A model generated the notes under the pieces. The model made no database searches. It saw only the letters and a program-made list of their open reading frames with translations, and had not been told where the DNA came from. From Eonycteris spelaea (Eukaryota; Chordata; Mammalia; Chiroptera; Pteropodidae), in the NCBI GenBank assembly GCA_003508835.1, contig PUFA01000007.1:15027001-15091000 (forward strand): DNA of 64,000 nucleotides, read 5' to 3'. Each line of letters begins with the position of its first letter. The first letter of the stretch is position 1. Positions 34,994 to 47,518 of the stretch are shown one piece after another. The position numbers and the translations under genes were made by a program.

Positions 34994-35049
34994 TCATTGT
35001 ATCACACACCATTTGCTTTTGGAGGAGTTTTTAAGGGGTGATACAATGA
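34994..35049. repeat. Perfect 12-bp inverted repeat
   Basis: tcattgtatcac at 34994-35005 is matched by gtgatacaatga at 35038-35049, with a 32-base spacer. It could be a tiny MITE relic or a chance hairpin in IFTAP's last intron. Confidence 0.75.
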
Positions 35050-35782
35050 GATTTAAGGCATTCTCTTTTTGTTTATTAGAAAATATGCTTTTCTATCTAC
35101 CTTTCTTTAGAAAGTCTTTAAAACTCACAGATAATGGATAAATACAAAATTATTAACATCTCTTTGTAGATACTTTGACTTGTAAATAAATTCTGTAATA
35201 TTTTAAAAATTCTTGGTAGGCAAAAGGTATCCTGGACTTTTTAATTTACTGTGATACCATGTGTGTTTACTCTCCTTTTTGGCCCGGGAATTATAGGTAA
35301 TGTTTGAAGAAGTAAGTATATTAAGTGTAGAGTATTATTATCTTTGAATATTATGTTTTATTGATATGTCTTTTTTAGTAAACGGTGAAAATGTATTTAA
35401 GGTTGATCAAAATCTGAAGATGTATTTTCTCACATTTTAATATAACTCTTAGTTTTTCCATATGCCTCTAGCCCTAACAATAACAAGTGGAAAAATTGTG
35501 ATGAATGTGTGCAAAAGAGACATTCTGATTCTTGCCGTGGGTGGAATTAGTTAATGATACTCATTCAGATGTAGGATGGTACAAATGGGGCATGTTAAGA
35601 GGCTTAAATTAGGTCAAATTGAATAATTGAATTTATTCCTTTACTTAAAAACAGCTTAATCAGCTGAGAATGCTGAAGTCTAAAAAAAGTTTAATTAAAT
35701 ATTAATAGGGAGTGTATATTTTCAACTCTATCTTCATTTACAGTGATTGTATATGATTTTCTTCCTTTGTTACTTTTTATAG

Positions 35783-35947
35783 ATACTCAGAGATGAAGTT
35801 CAGCCCTTCTCACTTGATGAGGAATTTGATTATGACACTGTGATGCTAACCCCCAAGTTCACACCTGCAGAGATGGAGACCATCACAGAACTGTCCAAAC
35901 AAAAGAGAGAGAACACCAACAGAGATGTGGAGGAACCTGGTGGCTGA
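35783..35947 (+). CDS. IFTAP: IFTAP terminal coding exon with stop codon
   Basis: The acceptor (tactttttatag) ends at 35782. The exon opens in phase 0 and reads [20 protein letters not shown], then [34 protein letters not shown] and TGA at 35945-35947. The SLDEEFDYD...ML..KF.PAE pattern is the conserved C-terminal block of IFTAP, which I regard as diagnostic. It contains no frame break. The preserved C-terminal block argues against very old pseudogenisation. Confidence 0.9.
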   Translation: MLRDEVQPFSLDEEFDYDTVMLTPKFTPAEMETITELSKQKRENTNRDVEEPGG

Positions 35948-36463
35948 TTCATCAAGACACTTTGTGTTTATTTTTATTTTGTTCTTATTCAAGCCGCATT
36001 AGGACAGAAGATAAACCTATCATAATCTCCTTTGTGGAAATTTTTGCGTGCATTGATTTATCAGAGTTATTTGTCTGTAGGGAGATGCAACTCACAAGAC
36101 CACAGAGATCACTACTGTTACAAAGTTCCCCTCCGTCATGTTATTGCTACATCCCAATGGAGGTGTCAAGCGGGGACAGGAAGCGACACCTATGGAAGGG
36201 TCCCTTTTGATGAGAGCACTGCAACTAGGTAGCATAGGGTCTTGTAACAGCGATTGCAAACATCATCCCACCTCCTTGGGTGTGAAGGACAATTGCATAT
36301 GCAAAAGACATTGTAGCTTATAGAGAAGAATTGATTATGTGGCTAGGTCACTGGTCCCAGCTATTCAGATTTAGTGGCATGAGTATGAGCTTCTAGGATC
36401 GATTGGGAAAGGCTTCACTGAAAAAGAAGGCACCTGAGAATTGATTATATGTCATATATTAAA
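35948..36463 (+). other. IFTAP: Probable IFTAP 3' untranslated region
   Basis: Sequence after the IFTAP stop is non-coding and free of obvious repeats. The first reasonable poly(A) signal variant is ATTAAA at 36458-36463. No AATAAA occurs earlier after the stop. The true 3' end is not certain without transcript data. Confidence 0.4.
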
Positions 36464-37009
36464 TTCTTGTACTTTGCTATTGCCATTAAGCCATGTCTGA
36501 TGATAGTTTCAAAGTACAAGGAATGATTCCTGTCTTCCAAAGCTTAAAATACAATTCGAGAAAGCAAGAGATAGAGAAAACAACTAGAGAATGTACAAAC
36601 ATAGCAGGAAGTACTAATTGTATAGAGTACCCATCAATGTGTTAAGGGAAGAATAGAGGGGTGAAGTCACAGAAGAAGGGGAAATAGTATGCATGAAATA
36701 TTTTATTTCTAAAGGAATCAGTAACATCAAATGTACTTAGTCTTAATTAGTATTCATAGAGGGTTTTGTGTGTGTGCATGTATGTGTGTGTATGTATTCA
36801 TAAAAAATGCCATTTATATACCTTACAAAAGAATACTCTTGATTTAATGTTGAGAGAGTCAAATAATTTTCATATATATTTTCTTTATTTAGTGATCAAA
36901 CTTTCATAAAACACCATTTATATATCAAGTCTATGCTAACAATGGATCCAATTGAATTAGACATGGTCCAATTTAGTGGGGAAGGCAGATATACGCAAAT
37001 AATTATGAT

Positions 37010-37470
37010 AGAGCTGCACCGTTCAATGTCTACTAGTTGCATATGGCTATTGAGTACTTGAAATGTACCTAGTATGAGAGAGGAACTGATTTTTAAATGT
37101 TAATTTTACTTTAATATAAAAAGTTGATATTTGATGCAGTTATAACAAAATTTTAGAATATTTGAAATAATTGGTATGTGAATTTCCTTCAATTGTAAAT
37201 TTTATGACATCTAAATACACATCAATTTTTTAATGATAACTTAGTGTCTAAATTTTAAATATGCTGTAAATATAAAACACACACTGGATATCAAAGGACT
37301 AACATGAAATAATGTAGACTATCCTGTTATACTTTTTGTATTGATTACATGTTGAAATAATAATATTTTAGATACACCTGGTTAAATAAATTGTTATTAA
37401 AATTCACCAATTTCTTTTTACCTTTTAAGTGAGGCTACTGGAACATTTAAAATTACACCTGTGGCTTGCA
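37010..37470. mobile_element. AT-rich DNA transposon fossil with inverted ends
   Basis: The left end (ctagttgcatatggctattg, agtacttgaaatgtacctag) and the right end (gtgaggctactggaacattt, aaaattacacctgtggcttgc) are the two inverted halves of a common AT-rich mammalian repeat with a palindromic layout. I recognise the pattern but not its family name with certainty. It has no coding content. Confidence 0.55.
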
Positions 37471-37539
37471 GATTTTTCCTTGAAGCACATAGTAGAGGGT
37501 AATCTGTGTTATGAGAGTAATGCGTACCAAGAGCTACTG

Positions 37540-37810
37540 GGCAAGTGAATTGAGTGATTTAATCATGCCTTGGAGAGCTGGGGAGTCTTCAGAGAGGAGG
37601 TGGCATTTGAGTTCAGTCAGGAAGAATCAGTAGGAGTTTTTGATTGGAGGCTCTTAGGATAGTTTGGGAGATGATAAGAGCCTGATTTAAGGCAGTGTAA
37701 GGTGGAGTGGAGGACATGGATTTGATTAGAGATTTGGAGGTAGAACCAGCAAGAATTGTTGATTGATGCAATATGGGGATGAAAGAGCAAGTGTGAGGTT
37801 AAGATTTTAG
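37540..37810 (-). repeat. L2-type LINE copy, antisense
   Basis: Blocks ttcagagaggaggtggcatttgagttcag, ggcagtgtaaggtggagtgg and gatttggaggtagaaccagc resemble the same long antisense repeat as at 8108 and 44815. It lacks the tail portion. Confidence 0.5.
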
Positions 37811-37899
37811 CATGTAATCTGTAAACACACTGACTTTGAGATACCCATGTTGTGATATAATTGTTCACAGGATCAGAGACTCTCTTTTGACTTAACATA

Positions 37900-39235
37900 T
37901 ATGCAGCATTTTTTAAAAAGAAAAGGCTTCACCATTTTTAAGACAGACATCTTAATTTTATGGACTTAGCTTTCTAATAGAAGAAACAAAACCATCTTAT
38001 TAAGTGTTTAAAAAGAATGACAGTGTAGTAACATTTCCTTAACTACGCAGTGGAGATGGCAGGTGAATGTTACTGCAGAGCTGTAGAGTTGGTATTTTGG
38101 TTTCAGTCCTTTGGGCAAGTTTTGATTCCTGCATTATTTGGGGCAACTGTGTATTACAGAAAAGGCGACACTGGAAAATAGATCCTTTAAAGCCTTTAGA
38201 TGAAATTGTTTTGTCTCAATCGTGTACCATTACTCTTGCCCTAACTAGCAAATACTCATCCATGACTCTCCGCTTTATGGATCCCTTGAATCGATGTAAA
38301 CGGTGTGTTTTGTGTAGGCTGGTAAACCCTAAGCAAGTGCCTTTAGAAGAAGCCTGTGCTTCTATTGCTGGATAACCTACCTGGATTAGGTAGCACCATC
38401 AGAGGTAAGATTAGTAAAGAGTAGAAGGTAAGGAGAAACACCTGCATGTATACACCAAAACGGGAGGGAAGAACATGAAAATTTTAAAGGTACCTTGAAA
38501 TAATGTGGCAGTTTGCTTCACTAACTACTCGAATAGAGATTTCAAGCCTGCCACACCAGTCGTGCTTGGTTAGGGTGGTGGCACACTGAGCAATCTTACT
38601 CTTTCGGGACCCATGTTATGTGGAGTAGCGCAAGAAGGAAAACTATTTAGACATGATATTGAATTTCCTTGATTTTCATTAAGAATTCTTTTTTTTTTTC
38701 ATTCCTCATGAATGAGATAGGACTATATCCTTATTTAAAAAAAATTTTATTTCTTTACTAGGTGACAATATGGTCGAATTAAAATATGAATAAGACAAAG
38801 AAAACGTTTCCTTTGCATTTGCTTGTTTCTTGGAAGCTGATGGTAAATGAATACAGGAGCATGGGAAATGATATGAAAGAGACAATATTGTTGAGAATTT
38901 TCCAGGAAACTACTTTGTGAAGAAGAAAATCCATACTCCTTCCCATGGCCTATCCAATGCTTACATAATATAGCTCCTTTTACCTTCCTAATCTCATCTT
39001 GTACCTTCTTCCTCATTTTTTATTATATTCTGACCCATTTGTATTCATTTTTTTTTTCAAACACTTCGCCTCATTTCTATCTCGGGGCCCTTACTCTTGT
39101 CCTTTTTTTTTTTTTTTTTCTTCCTTGATCCTTTTGTGGCTAAATCTTTCTTATTATTAGGTCTCAAGTGAAAAATATCTCCCCACAATGTCTCTCTGAC
39201 CATCTATCTAAAGTAATCCATTTTTCGTGAACTTT
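37900..39235. other. Non-coding stretch without a recognised gene
   Basis: A 102-codon open frame at 38067-38375 on the + strand has no recognised motif or splice context. I treat it as chance. Poly-T runs lie at 38690-38699 and 39102-39119. No clear repeat was assigned. Confidence 0.35.
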
Positions 39236-39239
39236 CACC

Positions 39240-39420
39240 CCAGTCACTGTGCATCCCGTAACTCTACCCTGTCTTAGTCATTATCTGACTCTGCCATTAG
39301 AATGTAAGCTGCAAGGGGGCACCGAGCCTGCCTTTTCATTGCTGTGTCCCCAACACCTGAATAAAGCATCTGGAATAAAGTAGGTGTTTAATAAATATTC
39401 ACTGAATGAATTAAACCTAA
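39240..39420 (+). repeat. L2 LINE 3' end
   Basis: The L2 tail is clear: agaatgtaagctgcaagggg, ttcattgctgtgtccccaac, aaagtaggtgtttaataaat and attcactgaatgaatt. Confidence 0.85.
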
Positions 39421-40070
39421 AAGTATAAGCCTATTAGTTTGAAGAATGCAGGGATCCATTTCATCAATTCAGTTCAGTTGGAAATCTATTCTGCACTTTT
39501 TATGTTCATCAAGGCATCTATTAGTTCTTATTTTATAGACTCATAATCTGATGATCCATGCAAATTTGGGAAGCCTAGTCTGATTAGGTAGAACTGTTCT
39601 GTGTTCAACACATGCCTTCTTTTCCTCACTTGTCGCCTTGGAGAATTGAGAGAATCTTGATTCTCATGGGAACTTTACCCATTTCTCATTTGCTCTTTTG
39701 AAACCTCGTTATGACTTCTCACATTAAAAATCCTGTTCGGAGCAATTCATGCGACGTAAATACTGGTCTTGCCAACACTCTACATTGAAAAGTGTGGAAG
39801 TGATGACTAAAGAAAAACTGGAAAGTGAGAAGAGCACAAGACCTGAAGAGGGGGTAGGAAGCAGGCGAATTCCATTTTGGTAGCTCTCGGTAAAGCAGAA
39901 CCCTTTACCCATCCATTCAAAAATATTAATGCTCATAAGAGTCATTGAGCTTTAAAGGCTGTCTTTATGTATATTTTGCGAGCCATGTAAGCCACAAGAT
40001 GGTTTTAAACAGAGGAGGGATGCAATCTGACTTACATTTGAGGGGAGATGGGTAGAAATGGGGCTGGGCT

Positions 40071-40103
40071 CTCTTGTATTGGGGGAAGGTACCAATACAA
40101 GAG
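40071..40103. repeat. Perfect 12-bp stem hairpin
   Basis: ctcttgtattgg at 40071-40082 pairs perfectly with ccaatacaagag at 40092-40103 around a 9-base loop (gggaaggta). It is not followed by a T-run. Function unknown. Confidence 0.85.
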
Positions 40104-40599
40104 GGTGTGAAGGGCTTTTGTATCGCTTTCTCTCTGGAAGTTTATACGCTCTCGTTATCCCTACTATTCTGAAAATGTATGATGAGATGTGCTGGCATAG
40201 GTCTATTTTCATCTTTTGTACTGGGTGCTCAGTAGTCATTTAGTCTGGAACACTATGTCCTTCAATTCTAGGAAATTGCCTTAAATTATTTTTTTTGATG
40301 ATTTTCTTCCTTCCTTTTCTCTTTCCTTTCTTTTCAGTATGTCCACTTTTGGGATGTTGAACTTCTGAGAGTGCTACTTAATATTTTTGTACTCTCTTCT
40401 CTCCTGTTTTTCTCTCTTTTTGCTTTATTGCCTGAGATTTTCCCCAACTTGACTTCCACATCTCTTATTTGAATGTGTGTATTTTTTTTCCAAATTTTAC
40501 ACTATTTTCAAATCCACAAAACAGTAAAGCCATTTCCATGAAAAAACAAAATGAAAAAAGACAAGCACCAAGAAAACGCACCTTCTCTGCCAGAGTTGC

Positions 40600-40720
40600 A
40601 TCGGCAAGACTACTAGAACCATAAAGGTGAGGAGAGTGTCTTCTCCTCGAGCATGTTAAGCATAGTGCCTCTTGATGGTAAGCACTCGAATTTACTGTGT
40701 TGAATGAATGAGCAGTAGAA
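40600..40720 (+). repeat. L2 LINE 3' end fragment
   Basis: Blocks gcatgttaagcatagtgcct, gtaagcactcgaatttactg and gttgaatgaatgag match the L2 end. Confidence 0.55.
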
Positions 40721-40999
40721 TCTGGAGTGAGATGTCAGGAGGTTCTTGTATATTCTATCATGTCGTAGAAAGCCTCAGAAATGACCACGCGATGGCTAGG
40801 TGAGTTCTAGAACCCCGGACCCTGAGAGAGGAAAATGAGACATAAGTGTGGTGAGTCTCTGGCCGGGTCGCCTTTGTTATATACGAAGCATTCATACGTT
40901 AGGCGCTCCATCCTCAAAAGCACACCCTTCTTCTTTCCCTGTTGTTCCTGTTTCTGTTTACAGCACCACAATGGTTGGTGAAGCCAGTTATTTTTGCCT

Positions 41000-41660
41000 C
41001 TACACTATCTTTTGATTTCAATTTCTTCTCTGTATCCCTTTGCTGTTATTCAAACCTTCATTTTTTACTTATCTCCTCCTGGGAGCCTTCTTACATCCCA
41101 ATTAGTCTCTGAATGTCTCTATTCTATCAATTCTTGCTTGTTTTATACATTGATTTCATATTAATCTTCATGTTGCCCATCTTGTTTCAAAACTACCACT
41201 AGCTGCTCATTGTCTATTAAATTCTTAAAAACATCTCAATTTAGCATTCAAGGCTCCATGTAGTTCCACAATACAGACACACTAACTACACATGCCTTCT
41301 GAATGCTGCCTTCCACCTTTAGGCTTTGCTTCTTATTGTTCTTTCTTTCTGGATGATCACCCTTCATTTCTGCCCAGTGAATCCTTTACGATGTACTACC
41401 TCCGTAAAGCCTTTCTGATTCTCCCAACCAGGTGTAATTTTTCATCTTCCCCAGAACCTTGATATTGTTTTGTAACACCATTGGTATTGATCACATTCTG
41501 CCTTGTATCATAGTTATTCGTGTACATGTTTTCTTCCCAACCCCAAGGGCAGCACTAAACCTCATTCATTCTTACAAATTTACTAAGTGCTGCCTTTTGC
41601 ACATTATGGTTCTCATCACTGACTTAATTTACTTACAAAACCCAGGTTGAGTGCCAGTAA
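41000..41660 (+). repeat. L2 LINE 3' coding region fragment
   Basis: The order gctgctcattgtctattaaa, catctcaatttagcattcaa, ggctccatgtagttccac, atgtactacctccgtaaagc and ctttctgattctcccaacc is that of the L2 3' coding region and start of the tail. It is diverged, without an intact frame. Confidence 0.68.
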
Positions 41661-41669
41661 AATGGATCA

Positions 41670-44600
41670 CATTAAGATTTGTTCATTTCAATTAATATTT
41701 ATCTAGTGTCTGGTTTCTTTGTTACAGTTTATTATAGAAACAATGTCATGATTTATTAACCCATTGAATTTATGGTAAAGAAAATAGTGCAAAATGTCTG
41801 CATAAGCTGTACCAGATTTTGATTTATTGAGAGATAATAATCAGAAAAAAAGCAATTCTATCCAGTACCAAAGCAGGAGGGAAAAAAGACCCAATAATAT
41901 AATCCTAATGTAAGTAAATTTTCCATGAAGGAATATAGAAAAACACTGTAGATCAAAATAATAACAAGTCAGCAATAAAAGTTATGGTACATGATATATA
42001 ATTATAATACTTTCCATTCTGTAAAAACTGTGCAGTCTTTCTAAAAGTGTTTTTAGTTGTTGGTTCCACTTCAAATGGTAGATTATCTCCTTTATATGCA
42101 CTTAGAATACTGACATCCCCCTTAAGATTAAAATAAGTAAATCCAATAAATCTCGCAAATGTGTATTAATATTGGCTGTATTCTCAGAAGAAATTAGCAT
42201 CAATTTTAGTTTAATGTGAAAAGTATTTTCAAAGGACGGCTTATGTGCAAGTAGTGGTAATTGGTGCTTGAAGTATATTAGGGTGTTTAACAACCAGGCA
42301 GAAAAAAACCCACTAATTAGTCTCATCTTCTTTTCTTTTTTTTCCACCGCGAGGAATTGGAAAACCTGGAAAATTATTTGAGTCATCTACAAGATTGAGT
42401 CTTAAAAAAAAAAAAACAAAACCCACAGTATCAGATGTATTGTGCAAAAATGATTTTCTAAGTCCTTTAGGTTTAAAAAGTTTAGTGTCTTGGACTAGTG
42501 GAGGTTTGAAACTTCTAAGCTTTGGAGAATTCAAGTCAGCTGGTTCCTGAAGAGACTTCCATTCCCGAAGAATAGTTTATGCCTTTCTTTATACGTTTTG
42601 GTTATAATGTCATCCTGTTATTGATGCACTGACCATAATGATTTCTGATGAATGTAGATATATGATATATATTTGTATGTATATATATATTTGTTATTTT
42701 TCAGTGAATCCAACTTATTTCCAAATGTGAATAAGTTCCACAGATTAGTCTGTTGCCTTTTTGTTTTGCTGAAATTGAGTTTGCTAACCTTTCTCAGGGA
42801 AAAAACATGTGGCATTTATCTTTGTTCATTTCTGTTCCTTTTTATTGTTCTGGCCTGTGGGCTTTGCCTATAACATCTGTATCTGCTTCCCCCAGTCCAC
42901 CGAGTGTAAGTATAACATAGATAGATGCACGCTGGTGGTTGTTTTTGTTTAAACAGCTGAACACCTGGCTGCTTGTGTGCAGGTGCACAGATCTCTGCAG
43001 AAGGGATTTGAATTTAAGACAAACAAAAAGAAGAATATATGAAAGTTGCAGATGAGGGTTTGGGTGTTGGACTTGAGATGCTTCTGTGTTCGAAGACAAT
43101 AAGGACGTGTGAGTCCCTTATATGTCAGAGATTATAAAATCCTTGTCATAGTTGTTCCTGGAAAATTTCTTTACTAACATAATGCTTTCTGTATTTATTG
43201 GTGTGAACGAGTCTATTATATTTTATTTAGGTATTATGGTCCTCAATTTTCAAGGGTCACAAAGAGTTTTACACAGATGATACCTAAAGTGATTTTTTTC
43301 CATTGTGCTGAAATTAAACCCTAAAATGCCATGTATCAAATAAATAACTGGTCCAATGCCATCACAATAGTTCAGAATGAGAAATAAAAATGGGAGAATG
43401 CATTTTGTGAAAAGTGTGTTTACATGTTCATTTTCCCAAAATCCGAAAGTCATTACATCTTACACAAGAATTGATCAAAATAGAAAGTATTAAGAACATA
43501 TTAACTATCAACTGAGTGTCTGTCACATGTTCAGCATCATCTTAGATGAGATGTAGGAGAAGGAAAAAATACTTCATAATATCACAGAGAGGTAAATTAG
43601 ACACAGGAAAGAGAAGTCAGTGCGATATTCCAGGGAACCTAGTGGTGAACTAGTAATAACGCTAGCTGCACTCATTGCTTCAAGTAAAGTATTGACCTTA
43701 ACACCTAAGAGGAGAAGGAAATAGACTTTCTTTATCCTTTCTAGAAGTTGAGCTCATTGTTCTTTTGGGGAGAGATGGTTCATCTTGGTCATGTAGTACC
43801 AATGGCAAATAACTGTGTATGTATATACTTACTGGGCTTGTACCTCTGCCCTGTTAGACACTTTGCTACACCACAGATGGCACATGTTCGTCTCGTGGTG
43901 GTGAAGGGTTGACATCAAAGGCAAAGAAACCCTTGAAATCTAGCCCACAAGAACAGCTTCTCTCTATCACAGTGATGAAAGCCTCAGATAACAGGGGCAT
44001 TCCCACCACTGTGCTCTCTATTGTGGGCAGCTGACAGTTAACACAGGTGGGCGTAAGGTGCTGCCCTTCTTTTGAAGGTTGTCTGTTGAAGAGGAATGCC
44101 ATCTCTCTGGGACCGGTGCCCTGCTTTGGTCCATGAAGCTGCTTCTGAGAAGTAACCAGGTGGTGAATGCTTGTCCAGCTCTTCAGAAATCAGAGGTGGG
44201 TGTCAGAAGGTCCACTACGAATCAAAGGCTGTCGGGCAAGGCGGCGAGTCTTTGAAAAGAGGATTGTTTGAGTGGTCACCTTGATTTGTGTTTTTGTTTG
44301 TGTTCCCTCCAACCATCCCACCCTGAGAGGTCAAATTTGATTGAGCTGCTAGCTCATCTACCTCCTTCCATAAACTGGATGGGAGGAGGCTGGGTGTGTT
44401 CAATTTGCAGCATGCACAGCTAAAATGCATAAGAGAAGCGAATGTTAAATGAGTCTGCCATTCACCAAACAAACATCATTTCGTTTAAATTACACTGTGT
44501 TATTTTATCTTGACCCACAACCAAATGGAACTCATTGTAGTACATTTCACATACAAGATAGTTGGCTCATTAATAAAACCCTAGGAAGGAGACAAGAGTA

Positions 44601-44810
44601 AACAATGAAAACTCCTGCACATTAACACCATAATGTACTACAATATTTTCCCTTCTTTTTTCCAAAATCCTCCATGTAATTAAATCCCAAGTAAGTCAGT
44701 AAACAAATCCCTCAGCTTCTTGTATTGCACTTTTTTTTGGTAGTGAATTATTTATTTTTCTTATTGCTAAGTAGCAACTAAGCACAAACTCCTAGACAGT
44801 ATTGAAAGTT
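41670..44810. other. Non-coding stretch without a recognised gene
   Basis: AT-rich, with ta-rich microsatellite-like sequence near 42655-42695. A repeat-poor, GC-richer patch at 43850-44480 contains two reverse-strand open frames (43866-44102 and 44215-44472) that I cannot match to any protein. A reversed L2-like piece may lie at 43480-43640. Confidence 0.35.
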
Positions 44811-44814
44811 TTCC

Positions 44815-45560
44815 TATAGACAATAAATATTTATTGAATGGCTATGATATGCAAGGCATCAGCACTCTGGAGTTACAGCAATGAACAAGACAGATCACAT
44901 ATTACTGATAAATGCTGTGATGAACATCAATCCGGATGAAGTAAAAGAGAGCATTTAGGTGGTAAGGATAAAACTTCTTAAGGAGGATACAGGTGAGCTG
45001 AGACTGCAATGGCAAGATGGAGCCATGCTCACAATGACCTGGAGAAAGTGTGTTCTTGATTGAGCCAATAGCTAAGTAAAGACCCTAAGGTGGGAACAAG
45101 CTTGGTAACCAGTGGACATAAGGAAAGCCTGTGTGGCTGGAGGAGAAAGATTGTTGGAAGTGAGGTCAGATAGATAGTGGGTTTTGAGGGGCTGTATCAC
45201 ATTGTAGGCCATGATAGGGACTTAGGTTCTAATCTCAGTGCTCGGGGAAGCCATTGGATTTTTTTTAAACCTTCCATATACGTTATCTTTTAAGAGGTCA
45301 ACTCTATTTGATGTGATTGGGATAGGGCCAAGAGAAGAAGCAGGGAGGCCAGCTAAGTGGCTAGTATTGCAGTAATCTGGGTGGCTTGACTTGGGTATTA
45401 ATGGGGGAGGTGGAGAGAAGTGGATTCAGGAGCTGTTCTGGAGGTAGAGTTGATGAGATTTAGTGAGGGCTTAGATATGGAGGGAGTCAGGATGAGAGGA
45501 GTTGAACCAGAATCTTAGGTTTTTGCTTTACGGGCTTCCCTTCCAACCTCCAAGGATTGA
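44815..45560 (-). repeat. L2-type LINE copy, antisense
   Basis: It begins with caataaatatttattgaatg, gctatgatatgcaaggcatc, agcaatgaacaagacagatc. It continues with ctggaggagaaagattgttgg, gtgaggtcagatagatagtg, cattgtaggccatgataggg and gtattgcagtaatctgggtg. This is the most complete copy of the long antisense repeat in the window. Confidence 0.72.
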
Positions 45561-46166
45561 AGACAGGATAAAGAAAAGTGTGTTGAAAAAGGTTTAGGAT
45601 TTGTCTGCAACTACCAAACTTCACTCTGTAACCACTGTATAATATTATAGGAGGTTTTATTCTCAATTAAACGTCATCTTCTCCAACTTGGATATGATAC
45701 TTCTCAAGCCGCTTGCTATCTTTCCTCTTTTCAACTTGAAATCTATGGATTATCTAACAACACCATCATTGTGCAATAACCCAACCTAATTCTCATTCAT
45801 CTCAGCACCTGAAAGTGGCTTTAAGCCAGTCATCCAGATATCATTGGTGCCTACAGCACATGGTACTGGACATAGGCATTGCCTCATACATGGAATTGAA
45901 TTGAAAAGGGATTCAGGGCAGTACCACTCAGTGTGGTCTACAGTCCTGTGTGGTTCCGTGAACTGTTTGTCATAAGCCATGGGTTACAGGTCCACAGCCA
46001 GGTTAAGTTTGGAGACGAAGAGTAAATATTTAGAAACTTTTATAGGAATTTGAAATTGTCGTGACATCCAAGAAGCGTTTCCCTTTTCTATTAATTTGCT
46101 TGTATTATATTTTAATAAAATAGTGGAAATTAAAATGAACAAGCAAACAAAAAAAAGGAAACTGGC

Positions 46167-46187
46167 TTTTTTTTTTTTTTTTTTTTT
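46167..46187. repeat. Poly-T tract
   Basis: A run of about 21 T. A second run lies at 46320-46337. Confidence 0.85.
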
Positions 46188-47129
46188 ACCTCAAATAGTT
46201 TGAGAGCACTGATTGAAAACAATAGGCAAAGCCATTGCCTTTCCAAAGGAGAAAAGTGTATGTGGTGACATCACAGGACAGATGGAAGGCGTTGGGGGAA
46301 CAACTGGGTCTTGTTCTTGTTTTTTTTTTTTTTTTTTGACTTGTTCTCATCAATAAGTGGGTTGTGGAGACACCAGGACTTTCCCTGACATGTGCAACCT
46401 CTGTGGGTGTCTGAAAAGTGGAAACAGGAAGTGATTGGAGAATTCCAGGAATTTATATGATGGGAAAGCGTGAAGCTGAGCTTGAATAAATGACTGAAAA
46501 CCTATGTGTGGAGAGGACCAATTTTTTTATTGTCTCCTTCCAAGGAGTGTTCTATAAGCTTTTCCCAATGGGTGATTTGAAATTGGCGTTGCCATTGCAG
46601 AAAGCCATGAAATTCGGAGTTGGAAGGCACTTCTGAGACCATTTAATTCTATTCCCTCATTTTACAGATGAACTACTGATATCCTAAGGATATCTTTTAA
46701 GAAGAAAAAGCCCCATAGGGTCCAGAAGCCAAGGATAAAGGACACTTGCTGGTCTTTCCCACCACGAACTGAGCCAGGGTCGGGTGGGTTTTCACAATGC
46801 TCATTTTTCACTGTTGTGATTTTGATTAACTTTCTTCACAAATCCACATCTCTGTGAAATTGGAGCTTGTGAACCCATTTTTAGACTCCTGTTTTGACAT
46901 AAACCCAAGTTCTGTTTAGTTGTAAATTTTGGTCCGGAAAAATGTGATTGTGTGTCATAGCAGCTCTTTTCAGTTCGCACATCTGTCATCGGAAGTATTT
47001 GCCAAGAAAACTTCACGAGGAAACCAAGCGACTCACATGGTTTGTCTTCACCCTTTCTTTATCCACTTCCAATAAGATTTTACAAGCATTTCATTTTATT
47101 GAGAGTCATCAGGGCTTAGAGGGCACGAA

Positions 47130-47330
47130 GATGAGTTTCGGGATCTAGGAAGAGCAAAGTTTGAGTTCAGCACATGTTAGTTGGGTGATTGTGTAAATAA
47201 CGTATCCTCTATGGGCTTAATTTACTCTTTTTTACATGAGAGTAATATTACTTCACAGTGTTGTGCGAGTTAAAAGAGGTGATATGCATAAGCACTTAGC
47301 ATGGTGCCTGGCACAAGAGAATTATTCAGT
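47130..47330 (-). repeat. MIR SINE
   Basis: Blocks aaagtttgagttcagcacat, gttgggtgattgtgtaaata, gttgtgcgagttaaaagagg and acttagcatggtgcctggca follow the reverse complement of MIR. Confidence 0.75.
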
Positions 47331-47518
47331 AGTGGTTGTAGGTAGGTATTGTATCTGATGAATGGAGCTGTTCTATAACAAAAAGCTTCTATGGTCAAAT
47401 GTTGAAAATACCTCCTTATGAAATCTCAAATTGCACATTAGAACATTAAAGGCTCCGAGAAGTCCTGTAGTAAAGTAAAATCTTTTTGCTTGATCTTGTA
47501 TGGAACGTTTCCTAAACC

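Larger units (their letters stand above)
14563..36463 (+). other. IFTAP: IFTAP (C11orf74/NWC) gene, 3' part, possibly disrupted
   Basis: Four exons on the + strand spell most of a small acidic protein that I recognise as IFTAP, an intraflagellar-transport-associated protein reported to bind the IFT-A complex in cilia. In other mammals the gene is the neighbour of RAG2. Recognisable pieces in order are KRGAFGFSSSENIFTS, VDNFLEIEDLDVDEEI, LLPGEVEQD, PRRPTVKEADKQREE and [17 protein letters not shown]. Together the exons cover about 180 codons of a family length near 220. The N-terminal coding exon was not found between 1 and 14562, so transcription probably starts upstream of the window. The frame is broken at the end of the first visible exon and inside the third, so the full-length protein cannot be made from this sequence as written. 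The gene identity is firm. Whether it is a functional gene or a pseudogene is open. Confidence 0.8.

Noticed and set aside
38067..38375. A 102-codon open frame as a possible gene
   Set aside because: It has no recognised motif, no splice context and no neighbouring evidence. Frames of this length are expected by chance in 64 kb.
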